This document shows, one piece after another, positions 1 to 5,105 of a stretch of DNA of 6,381 bases (positions are counted from its first letter, which is position 1; each line of letters starts with the position of its first letter). The stretch comes from CAYRQF01 sp964615845 (GTDB lineage Bacteria > Patescibacteriota > Minisyncoccia > Phycocordibacterales > CSBR16-119). The stretch is from positions 1 to 6,381 of the forward strand of contig CAZTRC010000025.1 of NCBI GenBank assembly GCA_964615845.1. Reading direction: 5' to 3'. The notes under the pieces were generated by a model that made no database searches, was not told the origin of the DNA, and was given only the letters and a program-made list of their open reading frames with translations. The position numbers and the translations under genes were made by a program.

Positions 1-3
1 TTT

Positions 4-74
4 GCGGGTATGGTTTAGTGGTAGAACACGTCCTTGCCAAGGACGAGACGGGAGTTCGATTCTCCCTACCCGCA
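4..74 (+). tRNA. tRNA-Gly (anticodon GCC)
   Basis: A complete cloverleaf can be folded. The acceptor GCGGGTA (4-10) pairs with TACCCGC (67-73) and the discriminator is A74. The anticodon arm is CGTCC-TTGCCAA-GGACG, giving anticodon GCC, which reads GGC/GGT glycine codons. The T arm is GGGAG-TTCGATT-CTCCC. The bases after the discriminator are CTG, so the 3' CCA is not encoded and must be added after transcription. The gene starts three bases into the window, so its promoter is not visible. Transcription runs into the hairpin terminator that begins six bases downstream. Confidence 0.97.
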
Positions 75-79
75 CTGAA

Positions 80-116
80 AAAGGAAAAACCCCTCGTTCG
101 TAGGGGTTTTTCCTTT
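80..116. terminator. Bidirectional intrinsic terminator between convergent tRNA genes
   Basis: A perfect 15-bp stem, AAAGGAAAAACCCCT (80-94) with AGGGGTTTTTCCTTT (102-116), encloses a 7-nt loop CGTTCGT. On each strand the GC core is followed by a T5 run inside the descending arm, so it can end transcription of tRNA-Gly rightward and of tRNA-Arg leftward. It fills almost the whole gap between the two genes. Confidence 0.9.
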
Positions 117-123
117 GATCCTG

Positions 124-195
124 TGCACCCGGCAGGACTCGAACCTGCAAAAACGGTTCCGAAGACCGTTGTGATATCCATTTCACCACGGGTGC
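124..195 (-). tRNA. tRNA-Arg (anticodon TCG)
   Basis: On the minus strand the acceptor GCACCCG (195-189) pairs with CGGGTGC (131-125) and the discriminator is A (124). The D arm is GTGA/TCAC. The anticodon arm is ACGGT-CTTCGGA-ACCGT, giving anticodon TCG, which reads CGA arginine. The variable loop is TTTT and the T arm is GCAGG-TTCGAGT-CCTGC. The bases after the discriminator are CAG, so CCA is again not encoded. The gene has its own promoter just upstream and converges on tRNA-Gly. Confidence 0.96.
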
Positions 196-206
196 TAAAC
201 AGTTGG

Positions 207-234
207 ATTATATATTATTTCATCACATAATCAA
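207..234 (-). promoter_or_regulatory. Promoter of tRNA-Arg
   Basis: On the minus strand a perfect -10, TATAAT (212-207), lies 16 bp downstream of TTGATT (234-229). The predicted start near 200 leaves a leader of about five bases before the mature tRNA 5' end at 195. The promoter overlaps the last codons of the upstream minus-strand gene, so the tRNA need not depend on that gene's transcript. Confidence 0.7.
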
Positions 235-889
235 TCAAACATTCTTGCCATGTCCTGATATATCTAATCAGCTTGACCCCGCCTTCTGGTTGCAATCGTA
301 AACATCCCTTGTAGTTTGGTCTTTTCTTTATCATTAATCTAGACGGTTTGTAAACAGTTTTGCTAAATTGTGATATCTCGACACCTAACACTTTCGCCCA
401 AAAAACTTCACAGTCTTCATGCTCATAAATCTTGTGACCATAAAGACGTAACCCTATCTTTTCCTTGGGAATTTGCATATATTTTTGAATCCATAAAAAC
501 ATAAACTTATTCATACTGTGGTCGGAATTAATAAATTGAAAAATACTGGACCGTTTGGTCCCTTCAGCCCAATAAAGTGCTACACCGATCAAAAATAAGG
601 GATCATGTTTATGTTTCTCAAAAAGATTTTTTGCTTCAAATACATGATCTTTTTCTCGCTCTATCCTGCGACCCATCAATTCTGAAGCAGCTTTTATTCT
701 ACCGCGACTAATATTATTATCTTTTCGAGATTTTAAATACCGTTTTTCTTTTTGGGTGAGGGGCAAATCTTTCAGCCATAAAGATAGAGAACTTTTAGCT
801 ACTGGAATTATTTTTAAAATTTCGTTATAGCTTAAACCGCTCTTTCGAAGTTTTATAGCACGACCTTTTTCTGTGGACTTAGATAGCAT
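215..889 (-). CDS. Helix-turn-helix protein with LAGLIDADG-like core, possibly homing-endonuclease-derived
   Basis: This is a 224-aa protein. Residues about 14-41 form a helix-turn-helix (LRKSGLSYNEILKIIPVAKS, then SLSLWLK), followed by a very basic helical linker (46-80). Residues 97-113 (PLFLIGVALYWAEGTK) and the following INSDHSMNKFMFLWI segment resemble the degenerate LAGLIDADG-type helix and the start of a second half (LRLYGHKIYEHEDCEVFWAK) seen in HTH-plus-endonuclease-like orphans. That family assignment is from memory and is inferential. Acidic E109 in 'YWAEG' is the only candidate catalytic carboxylate in that motif. The gene is visibly more AT-rich than its neighbours, which suggests transfer. 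It lies between tRNA-Arg and the CCA enzyme and is divergent from the latter. The ATG at 889 is the first in frame and has no Shine-Dalgarno. It could instead be a plain DNA-binding regulator or a transposase remnant. Confidence 0.75.
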   Translation of the reverse strand: MLSKSTEKGRAIKLRKSGLSYNEILKIIPVAKSSLSLWLKDLPLTQKEKRYLKSRKDNNISRGRIKAASELMGRRIEREKDHVFEAKNLFEKHKHDPLFLIGVALYWAEGTKRSSIFQFINSDHSMNKFMFLWIQKYMQIPKEKIGLRLYGHKIYEHEDCEVFWAKVLGVEISQFSKTVYKPSRLMIKKRPNYKGCLRLQPEGGVKLIRYIRTWQECLIDYVMK

Positions 890-966
890 ATTATAATTCT
901 ACTATATCTCGGTTCTAATTATAGCAAAAAATGAAATCTGTTAATAAATAAGCTACAATATCCTTT
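890..966. promoter_or_regulatory. Divergent promoter region between the HTH gene and cca
   Basis: This is a 77-bp AT-rich gap. On the minus strand TATAAT (923-918) is a good -10 for the HTH gene; possible -35 hexamers are TTAACA (944-939, 15 bp spacing) or TATTAA (946-941, 17 bp), neither ideal. On the plus strand TACAAT (954-959) is a -10-like hexamer only 7 bp before the cca ATG, with no convincing -35 and no ribosome binding site. This suggests a leaderless cca message. Confidence 0.5.
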
Positions 967-2436
967 ATGAAACAAAGCTTCAGCATTCCCGAAGAAGTCC
1001 TGCTTGTTACCAAAGGCCTCCAGAAGGCTGGGTTTGAGGCGTATATTGTCGGCGGATGCGTCCGCGATCTTTTGACTGGCCGGACTCCGAAAGACTGGGA
1101 CGTGACGACCAATGCGACTCCAGAAGAAATCCAAAACATTTTCCCTGACACTTTTTATGAAAACAAATTCGGGACTGTCGGGGTGGAAAACAAAGAAACT
1201 GTTGATGAGACTTTGAAAGTGATCGAGGTCACACCGTACAGGCTTGAGTCCGAGTACTCTGATGGCCGGCATCCGGACGAGGTTAAGTTTTCCAAGAATT
1301 TGTCCGACGACTTGAAACGCCGCGACTTCACCATGAACGCCATTGCTTATGATCCCGCGAGCGGGGAACTCGTCGACCTCTACGATGGGAGGGAAGCGAT
1401 CAAAGACAAGATGATCAAAGCGGTGGGGGATGCGAGTGAAAGATTTCAAGAAGATGCTTTGCGAATACTTCGCGCCGTACGCTTCACCACTCAGCATGGA
1501 TTCGCTATCGAGGGGGTGACGATGACCGCGATGACAAAACACTCGGACCTCTTGGCTAAAATTTCGGCCGAACGTATCAGAGATGAGTTCGTGAAGATGC
1601 TTGGTTCGACAGAACCGATCGTTGGCATCGTCATGGCGCAAAAATTAGGAATTCTAAAATACATCATTCCCGAACTTGAAATCGGTATAGGTGTCGAGCA
1701 AAACGGGGAACACATTTACGATGTCTGGGAACACAACTTGCGCACGATGCAACACGCCGCAGACAAAGACTGGCCGCTACACATCAGACTCGCGGGACTT
1801 TTGCACGACATTGCGAAGCCTCATACACGTGAGTGGTCAAAGGAGAAAAACGATTACACTTTTTACGGTCACGATGTCGTCGGAGGGAAATTGGCGAGGA
1901 AGATTTGCGAGAGACTGAAATTCTCGGCGGACTTCACTGAGAAGATTTATCGCTTGGTGCGATATCATATGTTTTTCTCTGACACGGACCAGATTACGCT
2001 TTCGGCCGTGAGGAGGCTCGTGGCCAAGGTTGGCGCTGATAATGTCTGGGATCTTATCGATCTCCGCATCTGCGACCGTATCGGCATGGGCCGGCCCAAA
2101 GAAGAGCCGTATCGCCTCAGGAAATTCGAATCTATGATCGAAGAAGTTATGCGAGACCCTATAAATGTCGGCATGCTCAAGATTGACGGAAACAGGCTCA
2201 AAGAAATGGGTGAGAGGCCGGGGCCTCGCATGGGCTGGGCGCTTCACGCGCTACTCGAAGAAGTTTTGGAAGATCCGAAACTGAACACGGCAGAGTATTT
2301 GGAAACCAAAGCGACAGAGCTCCTGAAACTCTCTGACGAACATTTGCGTAAACTTGGGGAGGCAGGGAAGGATGCCAAGGATGACGCTGAAGGCGAAGAA
2401 ATAAAAAAGATTCGGAAGGATTATAACGTGAAATAA
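967..2436 (+). CDS. cca: CCA tRNA nucleotidyltransferase with HD domain
   Basis: This 489-aa cytoplasmic enzyme adds or repairs the 3' CCA of tRNAs using CTP and ATP. The class II nucleotidyltransferase head shows GG(x)VRD at 29-34 and the catalytic pair D43/D45 in the motif PKDWDVTT. The neck motif DDLKRRDFTMNAIAYD spans 114-129, and R118-D120 are the expected template-free nucleotide-selection residues. EDALRILRAVRF follows at 162-173. An HD domain comes next: H256, H280-D281 in LAGLLHDIAKP, H302-D303 and H334, which fits the extra metal-dependent phosphohydrolase module of many bacterial Cca proteins. The C-terminus ends in a charged helical tail. Length and domain order match bacterial HD-containing Cca proteins. 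Both tRNAs upstream lack an encoded CCA, so they need this enzyme. The start is supported by the N-terminal alignment to the head domain. There is no Shine-Dalgarno, and a TACAAT hexamer lies 7 bp before the ATG. Confidence 0.95.
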   Translation: MKQSFSIPEEVLLVTKGLQKAGFEAYIVGGCVRDLLTGRTPKDWDVTTNATPEEIQNIFPDTFYENKFGTVGVENKETVDETLKVIEVTPYRLESEYSDGRHPDEVKFSKNLSDDLKRRDFTMNAIAYDPASGELVDLYDGREAIKDKMIKAVGDASERFQEDALRILRAVRFTTQHGFAIEGVTMTAMTKHSDLLAKISAERIRDEFVKMLGSTEPIVGIVMAQKLGILKYIIPELEIGIGVEQNGEHIYDVWEHNLRTMQHAADKDWPLHIRLAGLLHDIAKPHTREWSKEKNDYTFYGHDVVGGKLARKICERLKFSADFTEKIYRLVRYHMFFSDTDQITLSAVRRLVAKVGADNVWDLIDLRICDRIGMGRPKEEPYRLRKFESMIEEVMRDPINVGMLKIDGNRLKEMGERPGPRMGWALHALLEEVLEDPKLNTAEYLETKATELLKLSDEHLRKLGEAGKDAKDDAEGEEIKKIRKDYNVK

Positions 2437-2443
2437 AAACGAT

Positions 2444-2468
2444 GAAGCCCGGACAATGTCCGGGCTTC
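2444..2468. terminator. Bidirectional terminator after cca and after the 169-aa gene
   Basis: A perfect 11-bp stem, GAAGCCCGGAC (2444-2454) with GTCCGGGCTTC (2458-2468), has a 3-nt loop AAT. On the minus strand it is followed by ATCGTTTTTATTT, a good U-tract for the leftward gene. On the plus strand it is followed by GCGTTTCTT, a weaker tract, 7 bases after the cca stop codon. Confidence 0.85.
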
Positions 2469-2491
2469 GCGTTTCTTGTGGTGAAGGTGCT

Positions 2492-3001
2492 TCAGGCGGC
2501 GTGTGCCAAGCGTGCTTTGATGCCGTCCCGCTGAGTGAAGATGTCTGCTGCGCGCGATACCCGGATTCTGTCGCCGAGGTCGGCCAGCTGGTTCTTCAGC
2601 ATCAGGGTGGCGAGATGGATCCTGTCCATTTCGTTCTCCAGAGCTTCGTGGAGGACTCCGCAGCGGAACATCAGTTTCTCCACGCTCTTCGTGGCGAAGA
2701 GGCGGAGGAAGTGTTCTAGGGAACGGCCTTCCAAAGCCGCGATCGAATGGTTGCGGAAGAATTCCCGGACACGGCTTACTGCTTGATCGAAAGTGCAACG
2801 CTGCACGGCGCGCGCCATGTGGCGCATGTCTCGGAAGGTCTCCTGTTCACGCCTGGCGGGGTTTTCCCGATACGTCATCTGTCTTTGCACGGGCGCGGCT
2901 TGCATCCTGCTCACTTTCGTCCTTCGGTGCCGGTCTATCCAGGTACCGTACCAGTTCACGCCGGGTGTTCCTCCTCTGTGGGCATTTCTTCGCACTACCA
3001 T
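2492..3001 (-). CDS. Hypothetical basic, helical protein (169 aa), GC-rich orphan
   Basis: I do not recognise this protein. The first 60 residues are basic and low in hydrophobics (RRNAHRGG, WIDRHRRTKVSR, ENPARREQETF). Residues about 70-169 look like amphipathic helices (RSLEHFLRLFATKSVEKLMF, then LHEALENEMDRIHLATLMLK), ending in DGIKARLAHAA. There are no membrane segments and no signal peptide; a nucleic-acid-binding or ribosome-associated role is only a guess. The reading is supported by a promoter on the same strand (TAGACA-N16-TATGAT, 3069-3042) and by a strong terminator 24 bases past the stop. The frame is open up to 3100, but upstream ATGs fall inside or before the promoter, so I take the ATG at 3001. 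This is preceded by an A-rich leader and AACACC rather than a Shine-Dalgarno. Base composition is markedly GC-richer than the genes on either side. Shadow frames on the opposite strand have no such signals. Confidence 0.7.
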   Translation of the reverse strand: MVVRRNAHRGGTPGVNWYGTWIDRHRRTKVSRMQAAPVQRQMTYRENPARREQETFRDMRHMARAVQRCTFDQAVSRVREFFRNHSIAALEGRSLEHFLRLFATKSVEKLMFRCGVLHEALENEMDRIHLATLMLKNQLADLGDRIRVSRAADIFTQRDGIKARLAHAA

Positions 3002-3041
3002 GGTGTTCGCTTTTTTTTGTTTTGGTGAAAGGTTCGGATAC

Positions 3042-3069
3042 ATCATACCCATTTTTTGGGATTTGTCTA
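3042..3069 (-). promoter_or_regulatory. Promoter of the 169-aa gene
   Basis: On the minus strand TAGACA (3069-3064) and TATGAT (3047-3042) are separated by 16 bp; each matches the sigma70 consensus at five of six positions. The predicted start near 3035 gives a leader of about 34 bases, which contains an A8 tract and ends AACACC before the ATG at 3001. Confidence 0.6.
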
Positions 3070-3082
3070 GTTTGGGGCAAAA

Positions 3083-3108
3083 ACGAAGGACCCCGGGCAA
3101 AGGGGTCC
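3083..3108 (-). terminator. Intrinsic terminator of the 47-aa gene
   Basis: On the minus strand GGACCCC (3108-3102) pairs with GGGGTCC (3094-3088) around a 7-nt loop and is followed by TTCGTTTTT. It lies about 35 bases past the stop codon at 3143 and directly upstream of the next gene's promoter, insulating the two minus-strand units. Confidence 0.75.
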
Positions 3109-3142
3109 AACAGGTTCGGGTCAGCAGATAGAAGAAGGGGAG

Positions 3143-3286
3143 TTATTTGCTCTTGCGAGCAATGATCGCAAGTCCAATGAGGACAAAGGCGATACAGATT
3201 CCGGCGTAAGCCAGATCATGATGCGAGCCCAAAGCGGACTCGATAACCCTGGTGCACGTGGCACCAAACTTCTCTATGTGCTCCAT
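3143..3286 (-). CDS. Small single-pass membrane protein (47 aa)
   Basis: I do not recognise this protein. Residues 1-27 are polar (MEHIEKFGATCTRVIESALG, then SHHDLAY), with one cysteine here and another at the start of the membrane helix. Residues about 27-42 are one hydrophobic helix (AGICIAFVLIGLAIIA), followed by a basic end RKSK. The positive C-terminus suggests N-out/C-in topology by the positive-inside rule. The frame extends upstream to a TTG at 3325, but that lies inside the promoter, so the ATG at 3286 is preferred; it is preceded by AGAAG eight bases upstream, the best ribosome binding site in the window. The gene is its own transcription unit with a near-consensus promoter and a terminator, giving a transcript of roughly 215 nt. 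This supports a real small gene, though a non-coding RNA cannot be excluded. Confidence 0.65.
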   Translation of the reverse strand: MEHIEKFGATCTRVIESALGSHHDLAYAGICIAFVLIGLAIIARKSK

Positions 3287-3304
3287 GTGATGAACTTCTA
3301 ATAA

Positions 3305-3333
3305 ACCATAGCACGCCGAAGACAAAAAGTCAA
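3305..3333 (-). promoter_or_regulatory. Near-consensus promoter with extended -10 for the 47-aa gene
   Basis: On the minus strand TTGACT (3333-3328), a 17-bp spacer, and TATGGT (3310-3305) preceded by TGC, an extended -10. The start is predicted near 3298, leaving a leader of about 12 bases that carries AGAAG. This is the best -35/-10 combination seen in the window. Confidence 0.75.
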
Positions 3334-3352
3334 GTTGAGATATTTGGCTTAG

Positions 3353-3754
3353 TTACGAACTAAAAAAGATTTTTGGGATGAAAATGATGAGACCGATGAT
3401 GGCTGAAGTGATGGACGCGAGGAGGACGGCGCCGGCGGCAACATCTTTGGTGTATTTGGCGTAAGGGTGCATCTTTGGGGAAGTCAGATCCATGTCGAAC
3501 TCGAAAGCCGTATTGAATGCTTCAGCCGTGAGTACGAATCCGATAGCTAAAACGATGAACAGCCATTCGGTTGTTTCTATGTGAAAGTATATGCCGAGGA
3601 TTATGGCGATGAGGGCTAAAACTATTTGGACCCAAGAATTATGCGTCGTCTTCAAGAAAAGCCGGATGCCGTTCATTGCGTAACTAAAACTCTTGGCTCT
3701 TTTTACAATACTGAAAACCTGCTTTTCGGATTTGTGAGTAGTATCTTTTTGCAT
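3353..3754 (-). CDS. Undecaprenol/diacylglycerol kinase (DgkA/UdpK family)
   Basis: This 133-aa integral membrane kinase is the expected size for the family. It phosphorylates undecaprenol (Gram-positive type) or diacylglycerol with ATP in the cytoplasmic membrane, feeding the lipid carrier for cell-wall precursors. The N-terminal amphipathic segment AKSFSYAMNGIRLFLKT (20-36) matches the family's 'RaksFkyAfkGi' start. Membrane helices lie at about 42-57, 63-80 and 105-128. The signature AEAFNTAFE (77-85) carries E78, N81 and E85. It is followed by DMDL, then H96 and KDVAAGAVLLASI (103-115), all hallmarks of the UdpK branch rather than of E. coli DgkA. FIPK near the end is also typical. The gene follows the winged-helix gene by 19 bases on the same strand. 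There is no Shine-Dalgarno, and a TAAAAT hexamer (3766-3761) sits six bases before the ATG. Confidence 0.92.
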   Translation of the reverse strand: MQKDTTHKSEKQVFSIVKRAKSFSYAMNGIRLFLKTTHNSWVQIVLALIAIILGIYFHIETTEWLFIVLAIGFVLTAEAFNTAFEFDMDLTSPKMHPYAKYTKDVAAGAVLLASITSAIIGLIIFIPKIFFSS

Positions 3755-3773
3755 ATTTATATTTTATCGCACT

Positions 3774-4598
3774 TTAGAATAAATCATATTTCTTGATGAG
3801 ATCTTGGGGGACGTAGAAGTTTTCGGCGATTTTCTTGCGATACTTCTTGGCTTTTTCTTTGTTTCGCTCGATTGAAAGTTTCACTCTTTGTTTTTTGCCC
3901 AGGATTTGTTCCAGGCTTTCGTGAATATCACTCTCATTGTTTTTCTCCAAGAAAACAGCATCTATTTGATCCTCGATATCTTTTTCAAGTTTTGTGGTGA
4001 TGATGTAGTCCTCGACGATCGATATGTGATTACCGAGGACACGCTTATCCGAAGTATCAATTTTTAAATATTCGCCATCATATTGTTGTTTGTATTTTTT
4101 GTCGCCGGGTGTGGTGCCGCCGACGCGGAAATAAGCGAATCGTTTATTCTTCTCGAAACTGTTAAAAAAGTTTTCTTCACTTTCTTTGCGCTCGGAGAGG
4201 TACACCCAGATGCTGTGCGTTTCGTACGAGAACATTGGGTAATTGGAAAATGCGGCCAGGATCGTGCTGACGCGGTGTTTCCAATAGGCGTCCAACTGGT
4301 TGAGGGAAGTGAATTGATGTGTGGTGATTTCACCCTCGCTCATCTCGAGGTCCGCGTTCGTACCGCCTAATTTTTCAATCAGGCCTTCCACCCATTCACG
4401 GCTGACGACAAACTTCTTCTTGTTTTTGACCAAGACATCTTCGGCGGTTAGTTTGTTGAGCGCTTTGTAGATGCCTTGGATGGTGACAGGGGAGTCGATG
4501 GAATCGAGATGGGCCTTGAAGGCTTTGGCGGTGTTCTCTTCAGCGAGGAAGAATAAAACAGCCATTTCTTCCAAACCCTTATTTTGCAACGGAATCAT
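3774..4598 (-). CDS. Winged-helix-like regulator of unknown target (274 aa)
   Basis: I do not recognise the family. Residues about 5-76 look like a winged helix: helix EEMAVLFFLAEENTAKAFKA, then a helix pair IQGIYKALNKLTAEDVLVKN with wing KKKFVVSREWV. This resembles PadR- or TrmB-type N-terminal domains. Residues 80-200 are a mixed alpha/beta region rich in aromatics (HSIWVYLSERKE, FAYFRVGGTTPG, YDGEYLKIDTSD) of unknown fold, which might sense a ligand. Residues 200-274 are highly charged and helical (RVKLSIERNKEKAKKYRKK) and end DLIKKYDLF. There are no membrane segments. The gene lies 19 bases upstream of the UdpK gene, so co-transcription is likely. Its promoter region carries a 7-bp inverted repeat that could be its own operator. 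The ATG at 4598 is the first in frame, six bases after a TATATT hexamer. Confidence 0.8.
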   Translation of the reverse strand: MIPLQNKGLEEMAVLFFLAEENTAKAFKAHLDSIDSPVTIQGIYKALNKLTAEDVLVKNKKKFVVSREWVEGLIEKLGGTNADLEMSEGEITTHQFTSLNQLDAYWKHRVSTILAAFSNYPMFSYETHSIWVYLSERKESEENFFNSFEKNKRFAYFRVGGTTPGDKKYKQQYDGEYLKIDTSDKRVLGNHISIVEDYIITTKLEKDIEDQIDAVFLEKNNESDIHESLEQILGKKQRVKLSIERNKEKAKKYRKKIAENFYVPQDLIKKYDLF

Positions 4599-4604
4599 GA
4601 TTTT

Positions 4605-4634
4605 AATATATCAAAATTTAAACTAAAAGTTTAA
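4605..4634 (-). promoter_or_regulatory. Putative promoter with inverted-repeat operator for the winged-helix gene
   Basis: On the minus strand TATATT (4610-4605) sits six bases before the ATG, so a transcript starting there would be leaderless. Immediately upstream is a perfect inverted repeat TTAAACT-AAA-AGTTTAA (4618-4634), covering the spacer and -35 zone. No good -35 hexamer is seen. An 8-bp direct repeat AATATGTC (4636-4643 and 4663-4670) lies further out, towards the divergent promoter. Autoregulation is inferred only from the position. Confidence 0.4.
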
Positions 4635-4659
4635 TAATATGTCTATTTAGCCATATATT

Positions 4660-4688
4660 TTGAATATGTCAAGGATTTAGGATATGCT
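4660..4688 (+). promoter_or_regulatory. Putative promoter of the rightward cluster
   Basis: TTGAAT (4660-4665), a 17-bp spacer and TATGCT (4683-4688). The start would be near 4695, giving a leader of about 57 bases before the ATG at 4752. That leader folds a small hairpin (4720-4736, GTCTCGC-GAAA-GCGGAC, one bulged T) with a GAAA tetraloop. Confidence 0.5.
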
Positions 4689-4751
4689 TGTCTCAGGAAT
4701 TTGAACCTTGAAACAACCCGTCTCGCGAAAGCGGACACAACATCCACAACC

Positions 4752-4988
4752 ATGAGATCTGAAGCTTCCGCCCTTGCTCAGGACATGTTCTTGGCACCCG
4801 TCATCCTTTTTGTCCTGATAATGCTCCCTTGGAAGAAGATCAAAGACATCACGATCTTCCCGGAAGTGCGCACTCAAAGTGTGTCGCTCGATGAAGTCTT
4901 CCATGATGGGCAATGGTGGGCCAGGCAAGAGCGTTCCTGCTTGATAGAGCAGGGATGTATCACTGGTCATGAGGTAAACCATCCGTAG
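4752..4988 (+). CDS. Hypothetical small protein with one hydrophobic segment (78 aa)
   Basis: I do not recognise this protein. Residues about 13-27 (FLAPVILFVLIMLPW) form one short hydrophobic segment. They are followed by KKIKDI and a polar tail with EVFHDGQWWARQERS, a CLIEQGC pair of cysteines and a His-rich end (GHEVNHP). A membrane anchor with a cytoplasmic or periplasmic tail is plausible. Support comes from the upstream TTGAAT-N17-TATGCT promoter, a good coding-like third-position pattern and the matching direction of downstream genes. The frame is open from a TTG at 4701, but the ATG at 4752 (AACC ATG, no Shine-Dalgarno) is more likely. A minus-strand frame over the same bases (4677-4982) has no promoter or terminator and is disfavoured. 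Confidence is moderate because homologues cannot be checked. Confidence 0.5.
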   Translation: MRSEASALAQDMFLAPVILFVLIMLPWKKIKDITIFPEVRTQSVSLDEVFHDGQWWARQERSCLIEQGCITGHEVNHP

Positions 4989-5006
4989 CTGAAAAGCTTG
5001 CGGGAC

Positions 5007-5079
5007 GAAGCAGTGGCCGAACTAGTTTTCGGCCCTACTTTTGAGAACTTGAAGCAATTCGAGTTTTCAAAGAGTGGAA
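5007..5079 (+). repeat. Structured two-hairpin element, copy 1
   Basis: GAAGCAGT (5007-5014) is followed by hairpin P1, GGCCGAA (5015-5021) with TTCGGCC (5028-5034) and a 6-nt loop. After the linker CTACTT comes hairpin P2, TTGAGAACTTGAA (5041-5053) with TTCGAGTTTTCAA (5058-5070), 13 continuous pairs including two G-T wobbles and a GCAA (GNRA) tetraloop. TGGAA follows at 5075-5079. AGT/ACT may extend P1 (5012-5014 with 5037-5039). It sits between the stop of the 78-aa gene (4988) and the start of the 56-aa gene (5106). A frame is open across this copy, but the other copy differs in hairpin spacing and has stops, so protein coding is unlikely. Possible roles are a cis-acting leader, a small RNA or a two-step terminator. 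No named family is recognised. Confidence 0.75.
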
Positions 5080-5105
5080 ACGTACATTCAAAAAAACTAA
5101 ACACC

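Noticed and set aside
600..660. Possible third copy of the structured element on the minus strand (GAAGCA ... CTTTTTGAGAA)
   Set aside because: It is inside the coding frame of the HTH gene and neither hairpin can be formed; it is a chance match.
2456..3131. Several plus-strand frames opposite the 169-aa gene
   Set aside because: These are shadows in a GC-rich stretch. Only the minus strand has a matching promoter and a terminator with a U-tract.
3147..3162. 6-bp hairpin TTGCTC/GAGCAA at the end of the 47-aa gene
   Set aside because: It lies inside the last codons and lacks a T-run, and a better terminator lies at 3083-3108.
3349..3363. TTAGTT/AACTAA hairpin at the UdpK stop as a terminator
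   Set aside because: It is short and AT-only apart from one pair, with no U-tract on the minus strand.
4677..4982. Minus-strand 101-aa frame opposite the 78-aa gene
   Set aside because: It has no promoter or terminator on that strand and no recognisable domain, while the plus strand has a promoter and coding-like codons.
4998..5105. N-terminal extension of the 56-aa protein through structured copy 1, from a TTG start
   Set aside because: The frame is open, but copy 2 has a different P1 spacing and stop codons in the equivalent reading, so conservation follows the hairpins and not a protein.
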